DNA of 64,000 bases from Caulobacter sp. (lineage in GTDB: Bacteria; Pseudomonadota; Alphaproteobacteria; Caulobacterales; Caulobacteraceae). The notes beneath the pieces are model-generated. The model was given only the letters and a program-made list of their open reading frames with translations, had not been told where the DNA came from and ran no database searches. Below, piece after piece: positions 1 to 9,576 of the stretch; the first letter of the stretch is position 1; every line of letters starts with the position of its first letter. The stretch spans positions 1 through 64,000 of the forward strand of contig WGLL01000002.1 of the NCBI GenBank assembly GCA_016125585.1, given 5' to 3'. Position numbers and translations under genes: made by a program.

Positions 1-1191
1 GAAGTTGATCGAGATCGTCGAGCGGCGGTTCAGGGGTTCCTTCACCCCGTCGCCGGTGGCGACGGCGGGCTCGGATTCACCCTTCCAGTCGACCGCGAGG
101 GTCGAGCTGTTGACGCCCATGCCGACCAGGGCGTCAGCGACAGCCTTGGAGCGGCGCTGCGACAGGCCGACGTTGTACTGGGCCGAACCGGAGGTGTCGG
201 CGTGACCGACGACCACGATGCGGGTGGCGTTGCCGGCGTTGGCGTACTGCGCCGCTTCCGAAACCACCGTCTGGGCTTCCGGCGTCAGGATCGATTGATC
301 GAACGGGAAGTAGACGATGAACTCGCGCGCTTCATACGCCGGAGGCGGAGGAGGCGGCGGCGGGGGAGGCGGCGGAGGCGGCGGCGGCGGCGGCGGCTCA
401 ACCGGCGGCGGCGGCGGCGGAGCCGCGGCCGGGGCGAAGCTGTAGCGCAGACCGAAGGTCAGCGACTGGTCCTGATACGGCGCCTGCCAGTCGCCCGGTT
501 GGGCGCTGCCGGTGCTGGTCGAGTGCAGCACGGCGTCGTTGCCGTCGAGGTAACGGTAGGTGATGTCGCCGGTCAGACGGTCGGTGATGTCGAACGCCAC
601 GCCGCCAAGCAGTTGCCAGGCAAAGGCGGTGTCGTTGTCATGCATGCCGAAGCCGCCGCCCGGGACCAGCGAGTTGAACTTCCCGGAGACTTCCGCCTTC
701 AGGTAGTTCACGCCGATGCCCGCGCCGACGAACGGGCGGAAGGAGGCGTCGGGGAAGAAGTCATAAATGACGTTCCCCATCAGGGTGTAGGAGACGAACG
801 AACCGTCAGGACCGGCGCAGCCGTTGGGCGCGGTGATCACCGCGGTGACGGTGGTCGAGAGATTGCAGACGGCGGTCGGGTTCGGACGACCCGGGTTGCC
901 GCGGACGCTGTCCAGATCACCGGGACGAACGCCGCCTTCCAGTTCCACGCGCCAGTGCGGCGTGACCTGGTAGCCAAGCCGGGCGAAGCCCACGAGCTTG
1001 TCTTCCTGCTGGAAGTTGTACTGGTACGGCTTGCCGTCGGTCGCGAGACCGGACGAGCCGGCGTCCCAGCCCTCGGGAGTGTGGTAGCCGAGGTCAAACG
1101 CCCCGTACCAGCCGCTTTCCTGGGCCATCGCCTGAGGCGCCAGCGCCAAGGCGCCGAGCACGCCGCTCAGCAACAATGCTTTCTTGTTCAA
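1..1191 (-). CDS. OmpA-family outer membrane porin (3' end cut by window)
   Basis: Outer membrane beta-barrel protein with a periplasmic peptidoglycan-anchoring OmpA domain. I read it from a TTG at 1191, preceded by a GAGGGG ribosome binding site. The N-terminus is a clear Sec signal peptide (MNKKALLLSGVLGALALAP, cut near AMA-QES). Residues ~23-240 form a barrel-like region rich in aromatic beta-strands (GWYGAFDLGY, FVGAGIGVNY, LTFGLRYSF). A proline linker of about 6 + 19 prolines interrupted by Val-Glu follows at ~250-285. The OmpA C-terminal domain then carries the peptidoglycan-binding pattern GHADTSGS...YN..LSQRRS and a terminal NRRSTISI. The frame is open to base 1, so only the last few residues should be missing. 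No operon partner is visible; nadE lies 298 bases upstream in the same direction. Confidence 0.88.
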   Translation of the reverse strand, partial: MNKKALLLSGVLGALALAPQAMAQESGWYGAFDLGYHTPEGWDAGSSGLATDGKPYQYNFQQEDKLVGFARLGYQVTPHWRVELEGGVRPGDLDSVRGNPGRPNPTAVCNLSTTVTAVITAPNGCAGPDGSFVSYTLMGNVIYDFFPDASFRPFVGAGIGVNYLKAEVSGKFNSLVPGGGFGMHDNDTAFAWQLLGGVAFDITDRLTGDITYRYLDGNDAVLHSTSTGSAQPGDWQAPYQDQSLTFGLRYSFAPAAAPPPPPPVEPPPPPPPPPPPPPPPPPPPAYEAREFIVYFPFDQSILTPEAQTVVSEAAQYANAGNATRIVVVGHADTSGSAQYNVGLSQRRSKAVADALVGMGVNSSTLAVDWKGESEPAVATGDGVKEPLNRRSTISINF

Positions 1192-1465
1192 GGTGAGCCC
1201 CTCGCTCTTATTAGCCAACGCGTCATCGCCCGGCATGGTCATAGTCACCGCACGGTCCCGGTGAGCGTCCCTTCCAGCGAGTTGGCGATGAACGCCCCCT
1301 GCCCGACTGAACACCCCTCGAAACCGCGGCTGCCTCCCAAACGCCTTCGGGGCCCAAGGGTTCCCGAAAAAATTCGCCTGATCGACAGCTCGGCGCATGC
1401 GCCATACACGATGGGTCCGACCTTACGCCAGCCGACGGTGTTTTTCCAGCCTTCCCTTATGGAAG

Positions 1466-1486
1466 CCTGCTTTCGCCCGACAGGCG
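1466..1486 (-). terminator. Hairpin downstream of nadE
   Basis: A GCCTG / CAGGC hairpin lies 4 bases after the nadE stop, followed on the minus strand by a second small hairpin (CTTCC / GGAAG, 1451-1465) and then an A-rich stretch. It may end nadE transcription. The rest of 1192-1489 shows no gene and should contain the promoter of the OmpA-type gene, but no clear -35/-10 pair could be assigned. Confidence 0.35.
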
Positions 1487-1489
1487 AGA

Positions 1490-3565
1490 TCAGGCCGCGT
1501 CCGGGGTGTTGGCGTCGAGCTCGGCCAGCCATGCCTCGACGCTGGCGTCCGAAGGCATCCGCCAGTCTCCGCGCGGCGAAAGCGCCCCGCCGGAGGAAAT
1601 TTTCGGACCGTTCGGGACCGCCGAGCGCTTGAACTGATTGGCGAAGAATCGCGTCAGAAACAGGCGCAACCACCCCTTTATCGCGAGCAGATCATAGCTT
1701 TTGCGATCTTTTGGCGGAATCTGCGGGGGCCAGGCCCGCCGGCTCTCGGGACCCCAGGCTTCCAGCGCCAGGTAAGCGATCCGCGAGGGCGCAAAACCGA
1801 AGCGTGCAAGATAGTGGAGGTTGAAATCCTGCAGGGCGTAGGGGCCGACGAAGGCCTCGGTCGACTGGGTCTCGCCGCTGTGGCTTGCCGGCACCAGTTC
1901 TGGAGAAATTTCCGTGTCGAGGACGTCGCGGAGCACATCGCCGGTCGCCGCGTCCACCTCGCCCGATCCGGCGACAAAGCGGATCAGGTGCTGGATCAGG
2001 GTCTTGGAGACCGAGGCGTTGGGATTGTAGTGGCTCATATGGTCGCCGACGCCATAGGTGCACCAGCCCAGCGCCAGTTCCGACAGATCGCCGGTGCCGA
2101 CCACCAGGGCGTGGTGCAGATTGGCGAGGCGGAAGAGATAGTCGGTGCGCAGCCCCGCCTGGACGTTTTCGAAGGTGACGTCATGCACCGCCTCGCCGCG
2201 GCCCGCCGGGTGGCCGAGGTCGGTCAGCATCTGCCGCGCGGCCGGGCGGATATCCAGTTCGGCGGCGGTGACGCCCAGGGCCGTCATCAGCCGCCACGCG
2301 TTGGCCCTGGTGCCTTCCGAGGTGGCGAAGCCGGGCAGGGTCCAGGCCAGGACGTTGGTCCGCGGCAAGCCAAGACTGTCCATGACCTTGGCGGCGACCA
2401 GCAGGGCCTGGGTGGAATCGAGGCCGCCGGAGACGCCGATCACCAGCTTTTCGAGGCCTGTGACCCTGAGCCTCTGGGCGAGACCCTGAACCTGGATGTT
2501 GTAGGCCTCGTGGCATTGCTCCGCGAGGCGGGCGGTGTCGCTGGGCACGAAGGGAAACCGTTCCAGCGGACGCTCCAGCGCCAGCGGGCCGGTCGGGACG
2601 GTCATGTCGAAGCCGGCGCGACGGAATTGCGGCCGGGCCCGTGCGGTCACGGCATCGCCGAAGGTGACGGTCCGTCGACGTTCCTGGCGCAGCCGCAGGA
2701 TGTCGATATCGGCGAAGGTCAGGCCCGAACCGGTCGGAAACCGCTCGCTCTCGGCCAGCTGGTCGCCGAGCTCGAAGATCATCGTCTGGCCGTCCCAGGC
2801 GTTGTCGGTGGTCGACTCTCCGGGGCCGGCGGCCGTGTAGACATAGGCCGCCTGGCAACGCAGCGACTGGGATGCGCAAAGCAGGTGGCGATCGGCGGAC
2901 TTGCCGATGACGATGTTGCTGGCCGACAGATTGAGCAGGATTTCCGCCCCGGCCAGGGCGGCGGCGGTCGAGGGCGGCTCCGGCGTCCACAGATCCTCGC
3001 AGATCTCCACCCCGAAGGTGGCCGCGACCTCGCCGAACAGCCGGATGTCGAAGATCTGGTCGACGCCGAACGGGACCGTCTGGCCGGCCAAGGTCACGGT
3101 CGCGCCGTGGACGCCCAGGCCCGGCGCGAACCAGCGCCGCTCGTAATATTCCCGGTAGTTGGGCAGGTAGCTCTTGGGCACCACGCCAAGGATGGCCCCG
3201 CCCTGCATGACCACGGCGGTGTTGTAGAGGCTGACGCCCAGCCGCAACGGCGCCCCGACCACGAAGGCCGGGGCCAGATCGCGGGTTTCGGCCAGCAGCC
3301 GGACAAGACCCGCTTCGACGGCGTCGAGCAGGGCCTCCTGATGGAACAGGTCCTCGCTGCTGTAGGCCGAGAGGCCAAGCTCGGGAAACAGCATCAGGGC
3401 CACGCCCTGGTCGTGTCCCCGGGCGATCAGGGCGAGCGCCTCATCGACATTTCGCGCCGGGTCGGCGACGGCGGTCAGGGGAACGCATCCCGCCACCCGG
3501 ACAAAGCCGTGCCGGTAGGGGGATCGGAACGGCAGGTCCGAGCGGGCGGTGGGGGACTTGGCCAT
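1490..3565 (-). CDS. nadE: Glutamine-dependent NAD+ synthetase
   Basis: Makes NAD+ from nicotinate adenine dinucleotide, ATP and glutamine in the cytoplasm. The 691-residue protein is the two-domain type. An N-terminal nitrilase-like amidase (~20-300) shows the catalytic triad Glu62 (LFPELGLS), Lys131 (VPKSYLPNY) and Cys189 (GVEICEDLW). The C-terminal synthetase (~360-690) has the PP-loop SGGLDS at 379-384 and the NAD-synthase segment [12 protein letters not shown]. The open frame extends upstream, but the ATG at 3565 ([10 protein letters not shown]) is chosen because the upstream translation is low-complexity and overlaps mipZ. It lies 56 bases after mipZ on the same strand, so co-transcription is possible. 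Length and motifs match the family. Confidence 0.95.
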   Translation of the reverse strand: MAKSPTARSDLPFRSPYRHGFVRVAGCVPLTAVADPARNVDEALALIARGHDQGVALMLFPELGLSAYSSEDLFHQEALLDAVEAGLVRLLAETRDLAPAFVVGAPLRLGVSLYNTAVVMQGGAILGVVPKSYLPNYREYYERRWFAPGLGVHGATVTLAGQTVPFGVDQIFDIRLFGEVAATFGVEICEDLWTPEPPSTAAALAGAEILLNLSASNIVIGKSADRHLLCASQSLRCQAAYVYTAAGPGESTTDNAWDGQTMIFELGDQLAESERFPTGSGLTFADIDILRLRQERRRTVTFGDAVTARARPQFRRAGFDMTVPTGPLALERPLERFPFVPSDTARLAEQCHEAYNIQVQGLAQRLRVTGLEKLVIGVSGGLDSTQALLVAAKVMDSLGLPRTNVLAWTLPGFATSEGTRANAWRLMTALGVTAAELDIRPAARQMLTDLGHPAGRGEAVHDVTFENVQAGLRTDYLFRLANLHHALVVGTGDLSELALGWCTYGVGDHMSHYNPNASVSKTLIQHLIRFVAGSGEVDAATGDVLRDVLDTEISPELVPASHSGETQSTEAFVGPYALQDFNLHYLARFGFAPSRIAYLALEAWGPESRRAWPPQIPPKDRKSYDLLAIKGWLRLFLTRFFANQFKRSAVPNGPKISSGGALSPRGDWRMPSDASVEAWLAELDANTPDAA

Positions 3566-3621
3566 GGCGTCTATGTGGGGCCCGTTGCTGTTCGGCGCGA
3601 GCCTTACCAGCGGCGCGGCGG

Positions 3622-4530
3622 CTAGGCCAGCGGAGCGACCGCGACGCCATCGCCAACCCCGACCGTCGGGGCGAGGCGCGGAATCAGCTTCAGGCCGATC
3701 AGCAGGTCGCGGAGTTCCTCTCGCGCCGCCAGGCGGGGCGCGCTGATGTCGGCCGGGCGAACCCCCGGAGACAGGTCGGCGATGGTCAGGCCGAAGGGAA
3801 ACATCTCGCGATAGGCGACCCGCTCCCGCAGCGACGGGCCGATGCGGAAATCGGCCTGACGGGCCAAAGCTTCCAGGCCGTGGGTCAGGCGCTCGCGGTT
3901 GCGCGGATCGGAACCGACGATGCGGTTGCGCAACACCACCCAATCCAGTTCGCAGCCGTGGGATTCCCGGGTCGCCCGGGCCTCCTGGATCACCCGGGTG
4001 TAGAGACTGGGCCGGACGAGCTCCAGGCTGAGCGGATCGATCAGGCCCAGGACGTCGAAGTCGACGAAGCTGTCGTTCATCGGGGTGACCACAAGGTCGG
4101 CCTGGAGATGCGCCGACCGGGACACCGGCGTATCGGCCCCGGGGGTGTCGACCACCACCAGATCGGACTCCGCCATCGCCAGGCCGATGGCCTCCTCGAA
4201 ACAGTCCACGGCCCGGGCGGGGTCGCCCATGGCCAGGGCGGCGGTGTCGTCGGCCAGCTTGTATTCCATGGGCACCGGCGCCTCGACGCCGGCGGCCGGC
4301 AGCCAGCGGCGGCGGTTGGACAGGAAGCGGCTAAGCGATTGCTGGCGCAGATCGGCGTCGATCACCGCCACCCGGGAACCGCGGTACATCATCGCCGTGG
4401 CGATCAGGGCGGCGACCGTGGACTTGCCCGCGCCACCCTTCTCATTGCCGACGACAATCACCCGGGCCGTCGGACGGCGAATGCGTTGTTCGTCCCGCCG
4501 CCGTTCACGCCACCAGAAAGGCTTGTCCAT
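3622..4530 (-). CDS. mipZ: MipZ-type division plane positioning ATPase
   Basis: ParA/MinD-superfamily ATPase. In Caulobacter, MipZ binds ParB at the pole, forms a bipolar gradient and inhibits FtsZ assembly away from mid-cell. The 302-residue protein has a deviant Walker A (KGGAGKS, 31-37) after VIVVGNE, and the MipZ-specific DADLRQ segment (Asp60 corresponds to the hydrolysis residue). It also has the DTPG switch, the long [13 protein letters not shown] motif, DWVVLRNR, and the C-terminal [15 protein letters not shown]. These stretches closely match recalled Caulobacter MipZ. The N-terminus carries about 21 extra basic/aromatic residues ([19 protein letters not shown]) before the P-loop strand, so a later start is possible. 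nadE follows downstream. Confidence 0.87.
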   Translation of the reverse strand: MDKPFWWRERRRDEQRIRRPTARVIVVGNEKGGAGKSTVAALIATAMMYRGSRVAVIDADLRQQSLSRFLSNRRRWLPAAGVEAPVPMEYKLADDTAALAMGDPARAVDCFEEAIGLAMAESDLVVVDTPGADTPVSRSAHLQADLVVTPMNDSFVDFDVLGLIDPLSLELVRPSLYTRVIQEARATRESHGCELDWVVLRNRIVGSDPRNRERLTHGLEALARQADFRIGPSLRERVAYREMFPFGLTIADLSPGVRPADISAPRLAAREELRDLLIGLKLIPRLAPTVGVGDGVAVAPLA

Positions 4531-4642
4531 GCCAAAATACCCCAGTTCCCGTCGCTGGAACGGTGAACTGCAATTGGCGGGCCAACGCTATGTCAACAGG
4601 ATTTGGCGCGGCCGGGACGTCTTCGACGGCCCGCCTGCGAAA

Positions 4643-4774
4643 TCAGCGGATCAGCAACGCCAGGGCGAAGATCGCCACCAAAGCCCAGGGGGCCGCGGCG
4701 AGAAGCTGCCGGACAACCGGTGTCATCTCGCCCTGGGGCGGGGTGGCAACAGGCTGAATATCGAAAGGCCGCAT
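4643..4774 (-). CDS. Small membrane protein, 43 residues
   Basis: A short ORF starting at ATG 4774 with a GGAG ribosome binding site about 10 bases upstream. It encodes a hydrophilic N-terminus (MRPFDIQPVATPPQGEM), then one hydrophobic helix (LLAAAPWALVAIFALALLI) ending in Arg at the C-terminus. It lies upstream of mipZ on the same strand, separated by 112 bases. I do not recognise the family. The ribosome binding site and the clean single-helix architecture support a real gene; it could still be chance in GC-rich DNA. Confidence 0.5.
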   Translation of the reverse strand: MRPFDIQPVATPPQGEMTPVVRQLLAAAPWALVAIFALALLIR

Positions 4775-4995
4775 GACGCGACAACTCCAGAATGTGACGA
4801 TTCAATCTAGCCCAGAATCCCTTCATGGGCCCCTAAAATCGATGCAATGTACCGGTTCGGACCTGCGCAAGATTGTCGCGGCCGGCGCCTCGGATCCGGC
4901 CTCTTGAAGTCGCCCTGCCGTCACCCGGGGGCCGTTCATTTGCGCGTCAGCCAGCGATGGCTATCATGCGGCTTTTCCTCCCGGAGCCTTGTCCC

Positions 4996-6822
4996 TTGTC
5001 CAGTTCTCCCGCTCCGGTTCTTTCGATCCGCGATCTGAGAATCGATTTCGATACCCCGGACGGGGTTGTTCACGCCGTTCGCGGCGTCTCACTGGATGTT
5101 CGCCCCGGCGAATGCCTGGGCGTGGTCGGCGAGAGCGGGTCGGGCAAGAGCCAGACCTTCATGGCCGTCATGGGCCTGCTGGCCCAGAATGGCAGCGCCT
5201 CGGGTTCGGCGACGTTCAACGGTCAGTCCCTGATGGGCCTCAAGCCGCGCGCGCTGAACGCCATTCGCGGCTCGAAGATGACGATGATCTTCCAGGATCC
5301 GCTGACGGCCCTGACGCCGCATGTGAAGATCGGCGAACAGATCGCCGAGCCGCTGCGCCTGCATCTGGGCCTGTCCGACCAGGAGGCCAGGGCCCGGGCC
5401 CTGGCGTGGCTGGAAAAGGTGCGGATCCCCGACGCCGCCCGGCGCATGAACCAGTATCCCCACGAACTGAGCGGCGGCATGCGCCAGAGGGTGATGATCG
5501 CCGGGGCCATGGCCTGCGAGCCCAGCCTGCTGATCGCCGATGAGCCGACGACGGCCCTGGACGTCACCGTCCAGGCCGAGATTCTCGATCTGATGGCGGA
5601 GTTGCAGCGCGAGACCAACACCGCCCTGGTGCTGATCACCCACGACATGGGCGTGATTGCGCGACTGGCCGACCGGGTCTGCGTGATGAAGGACGGGGCC
5701 TATGTCGAGGAGGGCGCCGCCGCCGACATCTTCGCCAATCCCCAGACCGACTATACCCGCAGCCTGCTGGAGGCGATTCCGCGTCTCGATCGCGAGGATC
5801 GCGGCGGCCGGCCGACGCTCGATCCCGTCGCCGCGGACGCCCCGGTGGTTGTTCAGGGCGAGGACGTGAAGGTCTGGTTCCCCATCCGTCAGGGACTGCT
5901 GGGCCGCAAGGTCTTGTTGCGGGCCGTCGACGGGGTCGATTTTTCCATTCGCCAGGGCGAGACCCTGGGCGTGGTCGGCGAGAGCGGCTGCGGCAAGTCG
6001 ACCCTGTGCCGGGCGGTCCTGAGGCTGTTGCCCAAGGGCGGCGCCGACCTGGGCGGCGCCATCACCGTGATGGGCCGCGACATCACCCGGGCCGACGAGG
6101 AGGCCATGCGCAAGGCCCGCAAGGACCTGCAGATCGTCTTCCAGGACCCGTTGGCCAGCCTCGATCCGCGCTCGACCATCGGCGACTCCATCGCCGAACC
6201 CCTGAAGGTGTTCCGCCCCGAGTTGGGTCGGCGCGAACGCGAGGCCGAGGCGGCGGCGATGATGCGCCGGGCGGGCCTGTCCCCCGACCTGATCAACCGC
6301 TATCCGCATGAGCTCAGCGGCGGCCAGAACCAGCGGGTCGGCATCGCCCGGGCGATGATCCTGCGGCCGAAACTGGTCATCTGCGACGAGGCGGTCAGCG
6401 CCCTCGACGTCTCGATCCGCGCCCAGATCATCGACCTGTTGATCAATCTGCAGAAAGAGATGGGCATGGCGATGATGTTCATCAGCCACGACCTGGCGGT
6501 GGTTCGCGAGATCAGCCATCGGGTGATGGTGCTCTATCTCGGCCGGGTGATGGAGCTGGCCTCGCGGGAGCAGCTCTATGCCGATCCCCGCCACCCCTAT
6601 ACCCAGGCCCTGCTGTCGGCCGCCCCGATCCCCGACCCGGCGGTGGAGCGCAGCCGCAACCGTATCCGGCTGACGGGCGAGCCGCCCTCGCCCCTCGATC
6701 CGAGGGCGGCGCTGAGGTTCCTGCCGTCGAAGCTGTCGGACGATCTGGCCGCGCCGGTCTATGTTCCCAGGCTGAAGGAGGTGGCGCCGGGCCATCTGGT
6801 CAGCGAGTATGATCCGGCCTGA
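4996..6822 (+). CDS. Double-ATPase ABC transporter ATP-binding protein (oligopeptide/YejF type)
   Basis: Energises import of peptides or peptide-like compounds. Two complete ABC cassettes are fused. Cassette 1 has Walker A GESGSGKS (45-52), signature LSGGMRQR and Walker B LLIADEPT. Cassette 2 has Walker A GESGCGKS (~325), signature LSGGQNQR and Walker [13 protein letters not shown]. Each ends with the oligopeptide-family C-terminal extension ([12 protein letters not shown] in cassette 2). No permease or binding-protein gene is adjacent, so its partners are elsewhere. The frame is open back to 4873, but the TTG at 4996 is preferred: GGAG lies 9 bases upstream and translation begins [17 protein letters not shown] 4966 is the alternative. 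Confidence 0.9.
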   Translation: MSSSPAPVLSIRDLRIDFDTPDGVVHAVRGVSLDVRPGECLGVVGESGSGKSQTFMAVMGLLAQNGSASGSATFNGQSLMGLKPRALNAIRGSKMTMIFQDPLTALTPHVKIGEQIAEPLRLHLGLSDQEARARALAWLEKVRIPDAARRMNQYPHELSGGMRQRVMIAGAMACEPSLLIADEPTTALDVTVQAEILDLMAELQRETNTALVLITHDMGVIARLADRVCVMKDGAYVEEGAAADIFANPQTDYTRSLLEAIPRLDREDRGGRPTLDPVAADAPVVVQGEDVKVWFPIRQGLLGRKVLLRAVDGVDFSIRQGETLGVVGESGCGKSTLCRAVLRLLPKGGADLGGAITVMGRDITRADEEAMRKARKDLQIVFQDPLASLDPRSTIGDSIAEPLKVFRPELGRREREAEAAAMMRRAGLSPDLINRYPHELSGGQNQRVGIARAMILRPKLVICDEAVSALDVSIRAQIIDLLINLQKEMGMAMMFISHDLAVVREISHRVMVLYLGRVMELASREQLYADPRHPYTQALLSAAPIPDPAVERSRNRIRLTGEPPSPLDPRAALRFLPSKLSDDLAAPVYVPRLKEVAPGHLVSEYDPA

Positions 6823-6851
6823 AGCCAAATTCCTTCCGGGGGCAATCGAAG

Positions 6852-8801
6852 ATGATCCGTCGCGGCATTCTGCTTTCCTGCGCTGTCGGCGCCCTGCTCG
6901 CCGCCCCGATGGCGACGCTGGCCGCGGACCCCGCCGTCGACAAACGCGTTGTCGGAACCCTGACCCTGGAGAATGTTCCCCAGACGCCCGCGGCGGTTCG
7001 CGAGGCCCTGAGGCGCTACCAGAACGCCCGCTCGGCCGGCTTCCAGTCGTGGCTGGGCGACGACGCTATGCTGATCTCGACCCGGTTTGGACAGACCAGC
7101 CAGCTGCATCGGGTCGCCGCACCGGGCGCCGCCCGGGAACAGCTGACCTTCTTTGACGAGCCGGTCGCCGGCGCCGAGGCGGTGCCGGGGTCCAGCGATC
7201 ACTTCATCTTCAGCAAGGACACCGGCGGCGACGAGTATTTTCAGGGCTACATGGCCGGCCTGACCGGCCCGGAAGTCGCCTTCACCGAGCCGGGCACGCG
7301 CAACCAGTCGATGGTCTTCTCGAAGGATGGCAGGACCCTGGCCTGGGCCCGGGTCGGCAAGGGCGATCCCGACTACGACGTTGTGGTGATGACCGTCGGG
7401 GATCCGGCCAGCCGCCGCGTGGCCTTCGAGGGGACCGGCGCGACCGCCCCCATCGCCTTCTCGCCGGACGGCAAGACCCTGTTGCTGGGACGCTATTTCT
7501 CGGCCGTCTCCAGCAAATACTGGCTGCTGGATATCGCCAGCGGCAAGACCACCGAGCTCAATCCGTCGAAGACCCCGGTCTCCTACGACGGCGGTCAGTT
7601 CACCCCGGACGGCAAGGCGGTGCTGCTGCTCAGCGACCAGGGGAGCGACTTCAAGCGGCTCGTGGCGATCGACCTGGCCAGCGGCAGGATCACGCCGGTC
7701 TCGCCGCCCGATCTGACTTGGGATGTCGAGCGCTTTGACCTCTCGGACGACGGGGCCCTGCTGGCCTACAGCGTCAATGAGGGCGGGCGCAGCCGGGTGG
7801 TGGTGCAGGGCTGGCGGACCCGGCAGGCGGTTCCGCAGCCCGAGCTGCCGGTCGGGGTGCTGACGGCCCTGGAGTTTTCGCCGGACGGCAAGCGGCTGGC
7901 CATCGGCCTCAACGCCGCCACCTCGCCAGCCGATGTCTGGAGCTTCGACCCGGCCGACGGCAAGCTGACCCGCTGGACCGCCAGCGAGGCCGGCGGCCTC
8001 GACCTGTCCGCCCTGCGCGAACCCAAACTGGTCAGCTTCAAGTCCTTCGACGGCCTGACCGTGCCGGCCTGGGTCTACAAGCCGGCGAAGATCGACGGCA
8101 AGGCGCCGGTGATCATCGACATCCACGGCGGTCCCGAGGGCCAGGACCGGCCGGGCTTCAACACCCGCCGGCAGTATTGGGCGGCGGAACTGGGGGCGGT
8201 GACCATCGCCCCGAACGTCCGCGGCTCCGACGGCTACGGCAAGCGCTACATCCAGCTCGACAACGGCCCGCTGCGCCAGAACAGCGTCAGGGACATCGGC
8301 GCCCTGCTGGACTGGATCGCCACCCAGCCCGACCTCGACAAGGACCGGGTGGTTGTCTACGGCGGCAGCTATGGCGGCTTCATGGTGCTGGCCTCGCTGG
8401 CCGCCTATTCCGACCGCCTGGCCGGGGCCATTGATATCGTCGGCATCTCCAATTTCGAGACCTTCCTGACCAATACCGAAGGCTATCGCCGCGACCTGCG
8501 GCGGGCCGAATACGGCGACGAGCGCGATCCGAAGATGAAGGCGGTGTTCGACCAGATCTCGCCGCTGAACCTGACGGCGCAAATGACAAAGCCGCTGTTC
8601 GTCATCCAGGGTCGCAATGACCCCCGCGTGCCCTGGACCGAAGCGGAACAGATCGTCGCGGCGGTGCGCGGCCAGGGCGGCGAGGTCTGGTACATGCTGG
8701 CCGGAGACGAGGGTCACGGCTTCCGCAAGAAGCAGAACATCGACGCCCAGCGCGAGGCCGAGACCCTGTTCCTGCAGAAGCTGTTCTCCGGCGCGCGGTA
8801 G
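6852..8801 (+). CDS. Exported S9-family prolyl oligopeptidase-like peptidase
   Basis: Serine peptidase of the prolyl oligopeptidase / acylaminoacyl-peptidase family, probably periplasmic. A Sec signal peptide (MIRRGILLSCAVGALLAAPMATLAA) is followed by a beta-propeller region (~30-390, repeated SPDGK motifs: FSPDGKTLLL, FTPDGKAVLL, FSPDGKRLAI). The alpha/beta-hydrolase domain has the nucleophile in YGGSYGGF (Ser506), the acid in GRNDPRVP and the histidine in EGHGF near the end. 649 residues is usual for the family. It starts 29 bases after the ABC gene, so the pair may be co-transcribed and could link peptide uptake with periplasmic peptide cleavage (inference). Confidence 0.92.
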   Translation: MIRRGILLSCAVGALLAAPMATLAADPAVDKRVVGTLTLENVPQTPAAVREALRRYQNARSAGFQSWLGDDAMLISTRFGQTSQLHRVAAPGAAREQLTFFDEPVAGAEAVPGSSDHFIFSKDTGGDEYFQGYMAGLTGPEVAFTEPGTRNQSMVFSKDGRTLAWARVGKGDPDYDVVVMTVGDPASRRVAFEGTGATAPIAFSPDGKTLLLGRYFSAVSSKYWLLDIASGKTTELNPSKTPVSYDGGQFTPDGKAVLLLSDQGSDFKRLVAIDLASGRITPVSPPDLTWDVERFDLSDDGALLAYSVNEGGRSRVVVQGWRTRQAVPQPELPVGVLTALEFSPDGKRLAIGLNAATSPADVWSFDPADGKLTRWTASEAGGLDLSALREPKLVSFKSFDGLTVPAWVYKPAKIDGKAPVIIDIHGGPEGQDRPGFNTRRQYWAAELGAVTIAPNVRGSDGYGKRYIQLDNGPLRQNSVRDIGALLDWIATQPDLDKDRVVVYGGSYGGFMVLASLAAYSDRLAGAIDIVGISNFETFLTNTEGYRRDLRRAEYGDERDPKMKAVFDQISPLNLTAQMTKPLFVIQGRNDPRVPWTEAEQIVAAVRGQGGEVWYMLAGDEGHGFRKKQNIDAQREAETLFLQKLFSGAR

Positions 8802-8809
8802 CCCCCTGG

Positions 8810-9517
8810 CTATTTCGTGCGCACGTCCAGCCGGTAGGGAATGTAGAGCGCCAGGTCGAGAGGCCCCGACTGGTACCAGCTGACCGGCAGTTGCAGCCCC
8901 TGGACCGAGACGCCGTAGTCGTCGCCGAACGCCCTGGCCGAGGCGAGGGCGTCCTTGGCTACAAGGGCGATGATGTCTCCACGATATTGTTCCGGCCGGA
9001 TCAGGGTCAAATTCCAGTTGCCGATGGCCAGCACCTCGGTGCGGCCCACCTTCGGGGTCTTCTTGATGAAGGCGTTGATCCGGCCGGTCGCCGAGTCGAG
9101 GGTGTCTGCGGCGGTCACCCGGGTCTTGATCAGCAGCCGCGCAGCGCTGGTGTCAGGCTTGCTCATCGGGCCGATCAGGCTGTCGATCATGGTCTCGCCA
9201 AAGCGGCCGACCACTTCCTCCCCGACGCCCAGCTCAATGGCGGGATCCTTCTCCGCCGCCCGGATCAGGGCCTTCAGCGTCGCCCGCAATTCGTCGCGGC
9301 GCTGGCTGGCGTCGCGAGTGTCGCAGACGACATTGACCAGGATGATCAGATTGTCGGCCCGCTTGACCAGGACCACGTGCGGCGTGCTGTTGGAATCGTA
9401 GTCGGAAATCCGCGATCCGGTGACCACGAGTTCTTCGACGCCGGCTTCCTGGGCCGAGGCCCCGACCCCCGCCAGCAACAGCACCGAGGCCGCCAGGCCG
9501 ATCATCACGCCACGCAT
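8810..9517 (-). CDS. Exported protein of unknown function
   Basis: 235 residues with a signal peptide (MRGVMIGLAASVLLLAGVGA, cut near SAQ-EAG). The mature N-terminus reads VEELVVTGSRIS, a string usually seen at the start of TonB-dependent receptor plugs, yet no plug or barrel follows. The remainder is a mixed alpha/beta region ending AKDALASARAFGDDYGVSVQGLQ...LALYIPYRLDV. The shape faintly recalls SIMPL (DUF541) exported proteins, but I cannot assign it firmly. It is convergent with the S9 peptidase (8 bases between stops) and lies downstream of cheR on the same strand. Confidence 0.72.
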   Translation of the reverse strand: MRGVMIGLAASVLLLAGVGASAQEAGVEELVVTGSRISDYDSNSTPHVVLVKRADNLIILVNVVCDTRDASQRRDELRATLKALIRAAEKDPAIELGVGEEVVGRFGETMIDSLIGPMSKPDTSAARLLIKTRVTAADTLDSATGRINAFIKKTPKVGRTEVLAIGNWNLTLIRPEQYRGDIIALVAKDALASARAFGDDYGVSVQGLQLPVSWYQSGPLDLALYIPYRLDVRTK

Positions 9518-9576
9518 CCCGCAGTCCTCCCTTTTGCAAGGAAAGATTGCGCAGGAAGCGACGCGGTCGTCCAGTC

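Noticed and set aside
202..3625. Long plus-strand reading frames opposite the OmpA-type, nadE and mipZ genes
   Set aside because: They are arginine/glycine-rich translations of the opposite strand of clear genes, with no recognisable domain. GC-rich DNA gives such frames routinely.
5089..6828. Long minus-strand frame opposite the double-ATPase ABC gene
   Set aside because: Same reason: it mirrors codon positions of a real gene and has no domain features.
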